From Schleiferiaceae bacterium (lineage in GTDB: Bacteria; Bacteroidota; Bacteroidia; Flavobacteriales; Schleiferiaceae), in the NCBI GenBank assembly GCA_029254375.1, contig JAQWXR010000018.1, forward strand, positions 1-64,000: a stretch of DNA of 64,000 bases, read 5' to 3'. A model generated the notes under the pieces. The model had not been told where the DNA came from and searched no databases. It worked only from the letters and a program-made list of their open reading frames with translations. Of this stretch, positions 1 to 7,684 are shown in pieces. The position numbers were made by a program, and so were the translations under genes. Positions within the stretch are counted from its first letter, which is position 1, and each line of letters begins with the position of its first letter.

Positions 1-537
1 CAAGCTAAAGGCGCTACCCTAATTGGACCAAATTGCCCAGGCATCATCACGGCAGATGAAGCGAAGGTGGGTATCATGCCTGGTTTTGTCTTCAAAAAAG
101 GCAATATCGGCATCGTATCCAAGTCTGGAACCTTGACCTACGAGGCTGCCGACCAAATTTGCAAGGCAGGAATGGGCGTCACCACGGCCATCGGCATTGG
201 CGGTGACCCCATCATTGGAACTACCACCAAAGAAGCCGTTGCGCTTTTGATGAACGATCCTGACACCCATGGTATTGTCATGATCGGTGAAATTGGCGGT
301 CAATTGGAGGCTGAAGCGGGCGAATGGATTAAGGAAAACGGCACTAAGCCTGTGGTAGGTTTCATCGCTGGTGAAACGGCCCCAGTAGGCCGTACAATGG
401 GCCATGCAGGTGCCATTGTAGGTGGTGCAGAAGACACCGCGCAGGCTAAAAAAGCAATTCTTCGCGATTGCGGGGTGCACGTGGTGGACTCTCCCGCGGA
501 CATCGGTAGCAAAATGGCGGAATTATTTGGCAAATGA
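1..537 (+). CDS. sucD: Succinyl-CoA ligase, alpha subunit (5' end outside window)
   Basis: Alpha subunit of succinyl-CoA synthetase, which couples succinyl-CoA cleavage to nucleotide phosphorylation in the TCA cycle. The frame is open from base 1, so the CoA-binding N-terminal half lies outside the window. The visible part carries LIGPNCPGII, the ligase core, and GHAGAIVGG, which holds the histidine phosphorylated in this family. The stop overlaps the next start as ATGA (534-537), so the two genes are probably translationally coupled. The partner sucC lies about 27 kb away on the other strand, as in other Bacteroidota where sucC and sucD are unlinked. Confidence 0.97.
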   Translation, partial: QAKGATLIGPNCPGIITADEAKVGIMPGFVFKKGNIGIVSKSGTLTYEAADQICKAGMGVTTAIGIGGDPIIGTTTKEAVALLMNDPDTHGIVMIGEIGGQLEAEAGEWIKENGTKPVVGFIAGETAPVGRTMGHAGAIVGGAEDTAQAKKAILRDCGVHVVDSPADIGSKMAELFGK

Positions 538-1367
538 GCACCATCTGGTACGAAGGAAATCGTCTGAGCGACGCGGAAGGCCAAGCCTTTTCGCGTCGTT
601 CGCATTTGTATGGGGACGGATTGTTCGAAACGATGCGTGTTCACCGTGGTAAGATTTGCTTTTGGGAATCCCATTATTTCCGCTTGATGGCAAGCATGCG
701 TATCCTGCGAATGGAGATCCCCGAGGCTTGGAGTCCGGATGAATTAGAGGCGGAACTAATTTCTTGCTTGCCTTCGGGGTCTTGGGATTGTCGTCTTCGC
801 TTGTCTGTTTGGCGTTCAGGTGGCTTGGGCTATGCTCCAAGCACGAATGGCGTTGAGCATGCCATCTACGTGCAAGAAATAGAAAGTTTGGGCTATCCTC
901 ACCCTCCTAAAACCTTAAAGGTGGATGTCTTTCAGGAGCACAAAAAGGCGCCAGGGCTATTGAGTAGTTTAAAATCAAGTCAGTCAGCGCTCTATATCTT
1001 AGCTGCCCAATTTGCTGTTGAACAAAGCTTGGATGATGTCATCCTTCTTGGCTTGGATAATCGGATTTTGGAAACGAGCCGTGGGAACCTCTTCGTACTT
1101 AAGGGAATAGAATTGACTACGGCCCCTCTGAGTGCGGGGGCTTTGCGTGGGGTGATTCGTGAACAGGTACTTCGACTAGCTCCAGGATTGGGCCTTGAGG
1201 TCAAAGAGGAAGCATTGAGCCCATTTGCCTTGCTTGACGCAGATGAAATTTGGATGAGCAATGCCATCGATGGCATATCCACGGTAACAAACTATCGAAA
1301 ATCCATCTACAGCGCTTTGCACGCAGGGCGTATGCAAAATGCCCTACGAGCGTCGGCATTATTCTAA
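534..1367 (+). CDS. Class IV PLP-dependent aminotransferase (PabC/branched-chain type)
   Basis: A 277-residue fold-type IV PLP enzyme. The N-terminus has the family signature YGDGLFETMRV (about residues 26-36). Lys147 in LSSLKSSQS is the likely Schiff-base lysine, and ILETSRGNLFVLK matches the E-x-S-x-x-N-[LI]-F element. Candidate activities are aminodeoxychorismate lyase (folate), branched-chain or D-amino-acid transamination; the length and the LYGDGLFET motif lean towards PabC-like, but substrate cannot be settled from sequence. The start overlaps the sucD stop by 4 nt. It is followed by the convergent yqgE gene, whose stop overlaps it by 4 nt. Confidence 0.85.
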   Translation: MSTIWYEGNRLSDAEGQAFSRRSHLYGDGLFETMRVHRGKICFWESHYFRLMASMRILRMEIPEAWSPDELEAELISCLPSGSWDCRLRLSVWRSGGLGYAPSTNGVEHAIYVQEIESLGYPHPPKTLKVDVFQEHKKAPGLLSSLKSSQSALYILAAQFAVEQSLDDVILLGLDNRILETSRGNLFVLKGIELTTAPLSAGALRGVIREQVLRLAPGLGLEVKEEALSPFALLDADEIWMSNAIDGISTVTNYRKSIYSALHAGRMQNALRASALF

Positions 1368-1948
1368 TTTAGCTGAGGCTCTTTAGGGGCATTGCTCCAC
1401 AAGCGAAAATCTGGAGGAAGTTGATTTTTTAATGCCTGGTAGAGCTCTCGTTGGGGGCTCAGGCAATTAACAGACTTTCCTGGAATGACAGCCCAACTTC
1501 CCTCATTGATTTCGGCGGTTAACTGCCCCGGAGACCAGCCGGAGTAGCCCGCAAAGAAGCGAATATGCCCAGGGGCCAATAATCCATCCCGCAGGGCCGT
1601 GTGCATGGCTTCAAATTCTCCGCCCCAATGCAGAAATCCATCAATAGAACGCGCTTGAGGGATGATGTCGGGTCGGCAGTGCAAAAAGAATACCATGTCC
1701 TGGTCGACAGGGCCTCCGATATGCAGTGGTGCTTTGGGCCACGTACCTTCGAGAGCGTCTGGCCAATGGAACGTGGTCTGATCATTGAGCATTAAGCCCA
1801 CCGTGCCCTCCTCATCATGTTCAGTGATGAGGATAACCCCACGGTGGAAATTTTCATCTTCTAATAAAGGGTGGGCTAATAAAACCTGTCCTCGTTCCAT
1901 TCTATATGCTATTGGCTGCGCCATATCCTCTAATTTAGCAATATCCAT
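1364..1948 (-). CDS. YqgE/AlgH family protein
   Basis: Member of the YqgE/AlgH family (PF02622), about 194 residues, biochemical role unknown. The core GQVLLAHPLLEDENFHRGVI and TEHDEEGTVGLMLN is the family N-terminal motif, and FAGYSGWSPGQL the conserved C-terminal one. Three starts are possible: TTG at 1969, ATG at 1948 (MDIAKLED) and ATG at 1924 (MAQPIAYR). I chose 1948; 1924 is nearly as good. With 1948 the start codon shares two bases with the divergent pdxH start. No clear promoter box is visible upstream; it would lie inside pdxH. Confidence 0.85.
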   Translation of the reverse strand: MDIAKLEDMAQPIAYRMERGQVLLAHPLLEDENFHRGVILITEHDEEGTVGLMLNDQTTFHWPDALEGTWPKAPLHIGGPVDQDMVFFLHCRPDIIPQARSIDGFLHWGGEFEAMHTALRDGLLAPGHIRFFAGYSGWSPGQLTAEINEGSWAVIPGKSVNCLSPQRELYQALKNQLPPDFRLWSNAPKEPQLN

Positions 1949-2579
1949 GAGTTTACACGACGACCGCAAAGAATACCAGTTAGATCAATTGGATGACGGG
2001 GCTAAATCCTTGAATCCCATTATCTTGTTTGAGAAATGGCTCGAGAATTACCGCCAAAGTGGAGTAGCGGATGCTACGGCATTTGCTCTGAGTACGGTCG
2101 GAGAAGACGGAACCCCCGATGCTCGTATAGTTCTTCTCAAGGAACTCAGTGAGGGTTCTTTGATTTTCTATACCCACTACAGCTCAAAGAAAGGCCGAGA
2201 TTTAGCGTTTCATCCGCAGGCCCATGCATTGTTCTTTTGGCGGGAGATGGAGCGTCAAATTCGGATTTCAGGATCTGTGATTCAAGTGCCCTCTGAAAAA
2301 AGTGATGCATACTTTGCCTCACGTCCGACTGGGAGCCAGCGAGGTGCCATGGCTTCGAATCAATCAGCGGCAGTGGCCTCAAGATCGGTCATGGAAGAGA
2401 AATTTGAGGCTCAAGGAGCGATACCCGATGAGGCATTGCAACGACCTCAACTTTGGGGCGGATACGCTTTGCGCATAGAACGAATAGAATTCTGGCAAGG
2501 TCGACCAAGCCGGATGCACGATCGTATTGCCTATACTTTAAAAGATCATCGCTGGGAGGCTCAGCGACTTGAACCCTGA
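1947..2579 (+). CDS. pdxH: Pyridoxamine 5'-phosphate oxidase
   Basis: FMN-dependent oxidase that converts pyridoxine or pyridoxamine 5'-phosphate to PLP, the cofactor used by the aminotransferase two genes away. The 210-residue product starts with the typical MSLHDDRKEYQLDQL and has GTPDARIVLLKEL and FYTHYSSKKGRDL (FMN binding), FWREMERQIRISG, ASRPTGSQRGAMAS and the C-terminal WQGRPSRMHDRI signature, so it looks complete and active. The open frame extends upstream to 1785 in the antisense of yqgE, but nothing before residue M55 of that frame resembles PdxH. A sugar dehydrogenase gene starts 7 nt downstream. Confidence 0.95.
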   Translation: MSLHDDRKEYQLDQLDDGAKSLNPIILFEKWLENYRQSGVADATAFALSTVGEDGTPDARIVLLKELSEGSLIFYTHYSSKKGRDLAFHPQAHALFFWREMERQIRISGSVIQVPSEKSDAYFASRPTGSQRGAMASNQSAAVASRSVMEEKFEAQGAIPDEALQRPQLWGGYALRIERIEFWQGRPSRMHDRIAYTLKDHRWEAQRLEP

Positions 2580-2586
2580 AACTATG

Positions 2587-3594
2587 ATGTCTAAGACGAT
2601 TTCTTTCGCTGTAATCGGTTGCGGTCGGATAGGCCAGCGCCATATGGAAATGATCAAGAATCTTCCAGGAGCTGAGTTGACGGCGCTGTGTGACGTGCTT
2701 AGCGCCGGTGATTTAGGGATAGATACATCCATTCCTCTCTACGCAACAGTCTCTACAATGCTCCAAGCCCATCCTGCGCTCGATGTGGTAGCGATCGCCA
2801 CACCCAATGGCTTCCATGCGGACCATGCCCTTCAGGTAATTGCTGCGGGAGCTCATCCAATTATTGAAAAGCCGATGGCCTTGAAACGGAGCGATGCAGA
2901 AAAAGTGCTCCATTTAGCACTTCAAAAAGGCAAGTATGTATTTGGAGTAATGCAAAATCGCTATTCACCGCCCAGCGCTTGGCTCAAAGAAGTAGTAGAG
3001 CAGGGCTTAATGGGTGAAATATATCAGGTTCACGTGGACTGCTTCTGGAATCGCGATGATCGCTACTATCATTCGGGCGGTTGGCATGGAACCAAAAAAT
3101 TAGATGGTGGAACGCTGTTTACCCAGTTTAGCCACTTCATTGACATACTCTATTGGCTATTTGGGGACATTCAGCCAACTTCTGTCCGCCTGAATAACTT
3201 CAATCATGCGCATAGTATTGAATTTGAAGATTCGGGCATGGTGCACTTTGACTTGGCCCAAGGGGGAGTGGGGTCATTGAATTATTCCACCTCCGTTTGG
3301 GATTCCAATCTTGAGTCGAGTATGACCATCATTGGGGAAAAGGGCTCAATCAAGGTTGCAGGCCAGTATATGAATGAGGTAGCGCACTGCAATATTGAGG
3401 GCTACCAGATGCCCACGCTTAAGCCCAGTAATCCGCCAAACAACTACGGTCCCTATAAGGGGTCTGCAGCCAATCATAGTTATGTCTACGAAAATGTCAT
3501 GGCCGTTCTTCATGGCAAAGGGCCTATTACAACGAACGCCCTGGAGGGATTGAAGGTTGTTGATATTATAGAACGCATCTACGCCAAGGCCTAA
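2587..3594 (+). CDS. Gfo/Idh/MocA oxidoreductase, WbpB-like
   Basis: NAD-dependent sugar dehydrogenase of the Gfo/Idh/MocA family, 335 residues. AVIGCGRIGQRHM is the Rossmann dinucleotide motif, IEKPMALKRSDAE the EKP catalytic lysine element, and GGWHGTKKLDGGTLFTQFSH resembles the lid/substrate segment of WbpB/WlbA enzymes that oxidise UDP-N-acetylglucosaminuronate at C3 for O-antigen sugars. This assignment is by motif resemblance; other glycosides are possible and no other wbp genes sit here. In-frame ATGs at 2569, 2584 and 2587 exist; MSKTISFAVIG fits best. The gene ends at a perfect bidirectional terminator hairpin. Confidence 0.82.
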   Translation: MSKTISFAVIGCGRIGQRHMEMIKNLPGAELTALCDVLSAGDLGIDTSIPLYATVSTMLQAHPALDVVAIATPNGFHADHALQVIAAGAHPIIEKPMALKRSDAEKVLHLALQKGKYVFGVMQNRYSPPSAWLKEVVEQGLMGEIYQVHVDCFWNRDDRYYHSGGWHGTKKLDGGTLFTQFSHFIDILYWLFGDIQPTSVRLNNFNHAHSIEFEDSGMVHFDLAQGGVGSLNYSTSVWDSNLESSMTIIGEKGSIKVAGQYMNEVAHCNIEGYQMPTLKPSNPPNNYGPYKGSAANHSYVYENVMAVLHGKGPITTNALEGLKVVDIIERIYAKA

Positions 3595-3615
3595 GTTGGC
3601 TTTTGAGTGAATAAA

Positions 3616-3639
3616 AAAAGCCGCCCATGGGCGGCTTTT
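3616..3639. terminator. Bidirectional hairpin terminator between oxidoreductase and HU genes
   Basis: A 24-nt perfect palindrome: AAAAGCCGCCCA followed by its reverse complement TGGGCGGCTTTT. The GC-rich stem with A-tract on one side and T-tract on the other can terminate both convergent transcripts. Confidence 0.9.
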
Positions 3640-3663
3640 GCGTTTAGGTGATTTTGGGTGGAA

Positions 3664-3933
3664 TTAAAGCTTGCCGCTCAATTCAGCGCCCGCCTTAAAC
3701 TTAGCTACTTTCTTGGCTGCAATTTTAATAGTCGCACCCGTCTGTGGGTTACGGCCCTCACGCGCACCACGAACGGAGACGCTAAATGTACCGAAGCCAA
3801 CAAGAGAGACTTTATCTCCTGATGCCAATGCGCTACCTACTGAGTTAGTGACTGAGTCCAATGCTGATTTTGCCTGCGCCTTGGAGATTCCTGCGTCTGC
3901 AGCGATGGCGTCGATGAGTTGTGCCTTGTTCAT
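3664..3933 (-). CDS. HU family DNA-binding protein
   Basis: An 89-residue histone-like DNA-bending protein of the HU/IHF family. It starts [22 protein letters not shown] (dimerisation helices), then has [25 protein letters not shown], the conserved beta-arm with the proline that intercalates into DNA. It is expected to dimerise and compact the nucleoid. Upstream is the best-formed Bacteroidota promoter in the window (TTG-N19-TATATTTG), giving a leader of over 35 nt, in line with a highly expressed gene. Downstream it shares the palindromic terminator with the convergent oxidoreductase gene. Confidence 0.97.
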   Translation of the reverse strand: MNKAQLIDAIAADAGISKAQAKSALDSVTNSVGSALASGDKVSLVGFGTFSVSVRGAREGRNPQTGATIKIAAKKVAKFKAGAELSGKL

Positions 3934-3975
3934 GCTTTTGAATTTAAAAGATTAAAAATTTGTTTTGGTCACTAA

Positions 3976-4005
3976 CAAATATAAACGAATACTCAGTCCA
4001 CACAA
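3976..4005 (-). promoter_or_regulatory. Promoter of the HU gene
   Basis: On the minus strand: -33 element TTG (4005-4003), a 19-bp spacer and -7 element TATATTTG (3983-3976), matching the Bacteroidota sigma-ABfr consensus TTG-N19-21-TAnnTTTG in full. The leader before the HU start at 3933 is about 35-40 nt. Confidence 0.75.
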
Positions 4006-4009
4006 GGCT

Positions 4010-4978
4010 TTAAGCGGATTTTAGCCCGCTAAGGGTAAATTCCCCTCTAAGTCGAAAGCCCCGAAGGAAGTCTATGGCTTTCATTTTACGCTTTCCAGGC
4101 CATTGAATTTCATGAATATTTAGAACTCCCTCACCTTGAGATAAATGCACACTGTTATTTGAAATAATAAGTTTAATACTCAATGCATAATCACCTGTAT
4201 TACAATCATTTAATTTTTCTGATGAAAAAACCTTTATACGGCCATTTATGGCTTCATCTAAGAGGAAACTCGCACCAGGGAAGGGATCGCATGCTCTAAT
4301 ACGGTCATGGACTTGATCTAAAGTTTTCAACAAGTCTAATTGCCCAAATGGTTGATAAATTTTGGGAGCTGATCGCAAGTCATTTGAGACTATTTGGCTC
4401 TTTGCGATTAGTTTTTGGTTAAATAGTCCATCAATTGTACGCACAGCCAGACCTGCGCCTGCAATCATTAAGCGCTGATACACGGATGAAATGGGCTCGT
4501 TTTCGCCAATCTGAAGCACTTCTTGGAGCAAGATGCCCCCCTCATCAATCCGTTCATTGAGCAAAAAGGTCGTTACCCCTGTTTGCTTTTCTCCGTTCGC
4601 GATGGCCCATTGGATAGGAGCTGCACCGCGATAATCGGGAAGCAATGAGGCATGTACGTTGAATGTGCCAAATGGAGGCATTCCCCAAACGGCTTGAGGC
4701 AGCATGCGAAATGCAACGACGACAAAGATATCCGCTCGGAAGCTTGCCAATGTGCTTAAGAATCCAGGGTCTTGGAGCTTTTCTGCCTTGAGCAAAGAGA
4801 GATTTAAACGCTCTGCTGTTTCCGAAACGTGAGATGCCTGCATTTTGAGACCCCGACCGGCAGGTTTGTCTGAGGCAGTAACCACCGCGACCACTTCTAT
4901 CTCTGGGCAGGCAACCAGTGCTTCAAGCGTTGCCGAAGCAAATTCGGGGGTTCCAAAGAAAATAATGCGTGTGCTCAT
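4010..4978 (-). CDS. fmt: Methionyl-tRNA formyltransferase
   Basis: Transfers a formyl group from 10-formyl-THF to initiator Met-tRNA. The product is 322 residues. Residues 1-25 (IIFFGTPEFASATLEAL) begin the formyltransferase domain; FNVHASLLPDYRGAAPI around residues 106-122 includes catalytic Asn107 and His109, and Asp145 lies in IDEGGIL, matching the N-H-D triad. The tRNA-binding C-terminal domain follows (KVFSSEKL, GEFTLSGLK). Its ATG overlaps the recQ stop as ATGA on the minus strand, so it is the last gene of a NadR-like kinase-recQ-fmt operon. Confidence 0.96.
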   Translation of the reverse strand: MSTRIIFFGTPEFASATLEALVACPEIEVVAVVTASDKPAGRGLKMQASHVSETAERLNLSLLKAEKLQDPGFLSTLASFRADIFVVVAFRMLPQAVWGMPPFGTFNVHASLLPDYRGAAPIQWAIANGEKQTGVTTFLLNERIDEGGILLQEVLQIGENEPISSVYQRLMIAGAGLAVRTIDGLFNQKLIAKSQIVSNDLRSAPKIYQPFGQLDLLKTLDQVHDRIRACDPFPGASFLLDEAINGRIKVFSSEKLNDCNTGDYALSIKLIISNNSVHLSQGEGVLNIHEIQWPGKRKMKAIDFLRGFRLRGEFTLSGLKSA

Positions 4979-6864
4979 GCTAGTTGATAGATGCCTTGAC
5001 TAGTTCGTTCCCACAAATGTCGTTCAATTCCGTCGCGCAGGGCTTTGGCCACAAGAGCTTCCTGGTCAGGGAGAACTTTCATTAAAGACGCGGCATTCGC
5101 AGGCGCCTGCTCTAGTAAGGCCAAAATGTGGGCTTGAATCGCAAAAGGCCCTCGTTCTATGGTCTCCGTACATCGGTCACATCGGCCACAGTCCTCGGTG
5201 ATATCTTCATGGAAGTACGTTAGAAGCCCACGCATCCGACATTGCTTCCCATGAAGGATAGCCAGCATGCCTTCAGCCCGCAGACCTTTTGCTGTCATCA
5301 TAGCCTGAACCTTTTTCCTAGGGATGGGCATATAGCCCTCGGCTTCACGTGCCATCGTCCAGATAATCTGTGTTTTACTTTCTATATGCTCCCATCGCAA
5401 GATGCCTGCGCTTTGCAGCTTATTCAGCGCATCGTAGAGTGCCGGAATAGCCAGGTCAAGAGTTTTAGCTAAGGCTTTTGGGGAGAAAGGAACAGCCCCT
5501 TGGCTAGATCCGGGATCCTTTCGAGCAATAGCATAGGCTACATAGGCGTATGAAGGAAGTGACTCCGCGGCAAGGACAAGAGCCTCCCCATGAACAATCA
5601 TCTGCACATGGGACTGGTTTTTCCACCCGTCATGAAGCCGGAACAGACCTTCTCTCTCCATAGTTTGCAGGCCAAGTGCAATCCAACGACGAGGTCGCCC
5701 TAGTTGCTCACTCAGCTGGTCTAGGTCAATCGTTTGACGAAAATCTTTGCCATCTCCAACAGCGACTTGGCCCAGGCTGGCTATTCGATTATATAGGGTT
5801 GAGAGATCTTCCCAGGTGATTCTTTCTTCGTTCAAGCGTCTACGGAAACTCTGCTCCACGCGCGGATCCAGAAAGAAATGCGCCTCGGCTGAAGCGCCAT
5901 CTCGGCCAGCACGGCCAATTTCTTGATAATAGGCCTCCGGTGAGTCTGGGATATCGATGTGAAATACTTGACGCACGTTGGATTGATCGATACCCATGCC
6001 AAAGGCGTTGGTGGCTACCATGGTTGATTGCGCGCCTTCGGACCACGCTTTCTGCTGTCGACTTCGGTCTTCAGCACTCATTCCTGCATGGTATGCGCCT
6101 GCGGGGATGCCTTGATCGGAAAGACGTTTAGCCCACTGAACGGTTTGACTTCGACTCCGAGTATAAATGATTTGGCGCCCTTGGCTGGGCGTAATCCACT
6201 GAATTAGGCTGCGCTCGCGCTGTTGGCTTGAATGGATATGGATGCCCAAATTTGGCCGTGCAAAAGATTTTTTAAATACACGGGCTTGCTCTAGGGATAG
6301 AAGTACTTGAATATCTCGTAAAACATCAGGCGTAGCGGAAGCCGTGACCGCCAAACAGGGGAGATGGCCTATTTTCTCACGAAGGCGCCCTAATTGAGTA
6401 TAACTCGGCCTAAAGTCATGCCCCCACTGGCTGATGCAATGAGCTTCGTCGATGGCGAGGAGGCCCAGAGGCAAATAAGGCAGTCGGCTCATAAAACGGC
6501 CAGATAAGGCACGTTCTGGAGAGAGGTAAAGAAAGGAAAACTCTCCAGCAATGGCTCTATCCATGACTTGATCCCAGTCACGTGCATCAATATCTCCTGC
6601 CAAAGACAAGGCGGAGATGCCTCTTCGCTGTAATTCCGCAACTTGATCTTCCATGAGGGAAATTAATGGAGAAATCACTAGGGTGCAGGCTTCGCGCGCC
6701 AAACCTGGAACTTGAAAGCAGATGGATTTGCCCCCTCCGGTCGGCAGAAGGGCTATGCCGTCATTCCCAAGGGCAATGTGATGGACGATGTCTTCCTGTC
6801 CGGGGCGAAATTGCTCATGACCCCAGACGCGCTGCAAGAGAATCCGCAATGACTCAGTGGTCAC
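4975..6864 (-). CDS. recQ: RecQ family ATP-dependent DNA helicase
   Basis: Superfamily 2 3'-5' DNA helicase for recombination and fork repair. I start at GTG 6864 (MTTESLRILLQRVWG, 629 residues); the ATG-initiated longer frame to 7017 lies wholly inside the upstream kinase gene and has no RecQ similarity. Motifs: FRPGQEDIV (motif 0, 19-27), PTGGGKS (Walker A, 41-47), DEAH (139-142), then GRAGRDG (motif VI). Four cysteines, 542, 559, 562 and 565 (CGRCDRC), probably bind zinc close to the C-terminus; no obvious HRDC domain follows. It overlaps the upstream gene by 11 nt and fmt by 4 nt. Confidence 0.92.
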   Translation of the reverse strand: MTTESLRILLQRVWGHEQFRPGQEDIVHHIALGNDGIALLPTGGGKSICFQVPGLAREACTLVISPLISLMEDQVAELQRRGISALSLAGDIDARDWDQVMDRAIAGEFSFLYLSPERALSGRFMSRLPYLPLGLLAIDEAHCISQWGHDFRPSYTQLGRLREKIGHLPCLAVTASATPDVLRDIQVLLSLEQARVFKKSFARPNLGIHIHSSQQRERSLIQWITPSQGRQIIYTRSRSQTVQWAKRLSDQGIPAGAYHAGMSAEDRSRQQKAWSEGAQSTMVATNAFGMGIDQSNVRQVFHIDIPDSPEAYYQEIGRAGRDGASAEAHFFLDPRVEQSFRRRLNEERITWEDLSTLYNRIASLGQVAVGDGKDFRQTIDLDQLSEQLGRPRRWIALGLQTMEREGLFRLHDGWKNQSHVQMIVHGEALVLAAESLPSYAYVAYAIARKDPGSSQGAVPFSPKALAKTLDLAIPALYDALNKLQSAGILRWEHIESKTQIIWTMAREAEGYMPIPRKKVQAMMTAKGLRAEGMLAILHGKQCRMRGLLTYFHEDITEDCGRCDRCTETIERGPFAIQAHILALLEQAPANAASLMKVLPDQEALVAKALRDGIERHLWERTSQGIYQLA

Positions 6865-7417
6865 GAAGATGATGTAGCATGAAATCCACACGTTCCTGCA
6901 CGGATGCATGGGGCACGATGACGAGACGATAGCCTGCAGCGGTATACGTGTCCACGAGGGACTGGTGGATTGCGTTGCAGGTGCTGTAGGGCTCCCAACG
7001 GCCTTCATCCATTTCATAAATCTGTTCCCATGGCGGGAAAATGAAGACGTCTTCGTGGTACGGAAAACGGCTTGGATTCATTTCCTCTGGGATACTCTTC
7101 TCTCCGGCATCCATGTACGCGAGAATATCAAGGATCGATCGGTCGTAAAAGACAGATCCAGACAACCAATCCGCTGCTTTATGTTGTTCTGCACGGAGTT
7201 TCCATAGGGCTTTGGAAAAAGCAATTAAGTTCCTCCATGGATCGCTACCTCCTTCGCCGTAGCCTGTCTCTTCCCAATATTCGCGTGACACTTCTTTCAT
7301 CACTGAAAATCCTTGAGCTTCCATCGCTTGCACTACCGTGGACTTGCCAGTGCCTGGTGCTCCAGTTAAAACAATTCGTCTCACGGAAGAACTTACATTG
7401 TTACTTTTGGTATTCAT
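6854..7417 (-). CDS. NadR/Ttd14-like AAA ATPase (P-loop kinase)
   Basis: A 187-residue single-domain P-loop NTPase of the AAA_28 / NadR-like group. GAPGTGKST at residues 19-27 is Walker A, FYDRSILDILAYMDAG resembles the D-R-[GS] lid region of nucleoside kinases, and FIFPPWEQIYEMDEGR is typical of this Bacteroidota family. NadR relatives phosphorylate nicotinamide riboside, and a pnuC transporter gene is elsewhere in the window, but the substrate here is unproven. Its ATG directly touches the start codon of the divergent DUF493 gene (CATATG), so its promoter must lie inside that gene. It leads the recQ-fmt operon. Confidence 0.75.
   Translation of the reverse strand: MNTKSNNVSSSVRRIVLTGAPGTGKSTVVQAMEAQGFSVMKEVSREYWEETGYGEGGSDPWRNLIAFSKALWKLRAEQHKAADWLSGSVFYDRSILDILAYMDAGEKSIPEEMNPSRFPYHEDVFIFPPWEQIYEMDEGRWEPYSTCNAIHQSLVDTYTAAGYRLVIVPHASVQERVDFMLHHLRDH
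7402..7409 (+). promoter_or_regulatory. -7 box TACTTTTG of the DUF493 gene
   Basis: Exact match to TAnnTTTG, 8 nt before the ATG at 7418. The box lies in the antisense of the first codons of the NadR-like gene. It predicts a leader of only a few nucleotides. Confidence 0.55.
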
Positions 7418-7684
7418 ATGGAAGCGAGTGCGTTTAAAGAATTACTGGAACAAAACTACACTTGGCCCAGCATTTACATGTTTAAATTTGTTTGTCCGGC
7501 AAGTAATGAAAATATTGCCTTCTTGGGTAGTCTTTTCAATTCAGAAACGGCTGAAATTCAGATCCGAAGTTCGTCCAAGGGGAATTACATAAGCGTCACT
7601 GCCAAGGAGTTAATGCTCTCCGCCGATAAGGTAATTGAGCGTTACAGCAAGGTTCGGACGATTCCGGGATTACTTTCCCTCTAA
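7418..7684 (+). CDS. DUF493 family protein
   Basis: An 88-residue protein of the DUF493 family (YbeD-like ferredoxin-fold), function unknown. WPSIYMFKFVCPASNEN and SSKGNYISVTAKELMLSADKVIE are the family's conserved segments, the latter close to the pattern seen across Bacteroidota. The start codon directly abuts that of the divergent NadR-like gene, and the last 15 nt overlap the 3' end of convergent clpC, so the gene is squeezed between two minus-strand operons with no spare sequence. Confidence 0.85.
   Translation: MEASAFKELLEQNYTWPSIYMFKFVCPASNENIAFLGSLFNSETAEIQIRSSSKGNYISVTAKELMLSADKVIERYSKVRTIPGLLSL

Noticed and set aside
3716-3991. ACTAAC-type sequence upstream of the HU gene as an S24 operator half-site
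   Set aside because: The match to the operator arm is only six or seven bases and occurs by chance in AT-rich intergenic DNA; no dyad is present.
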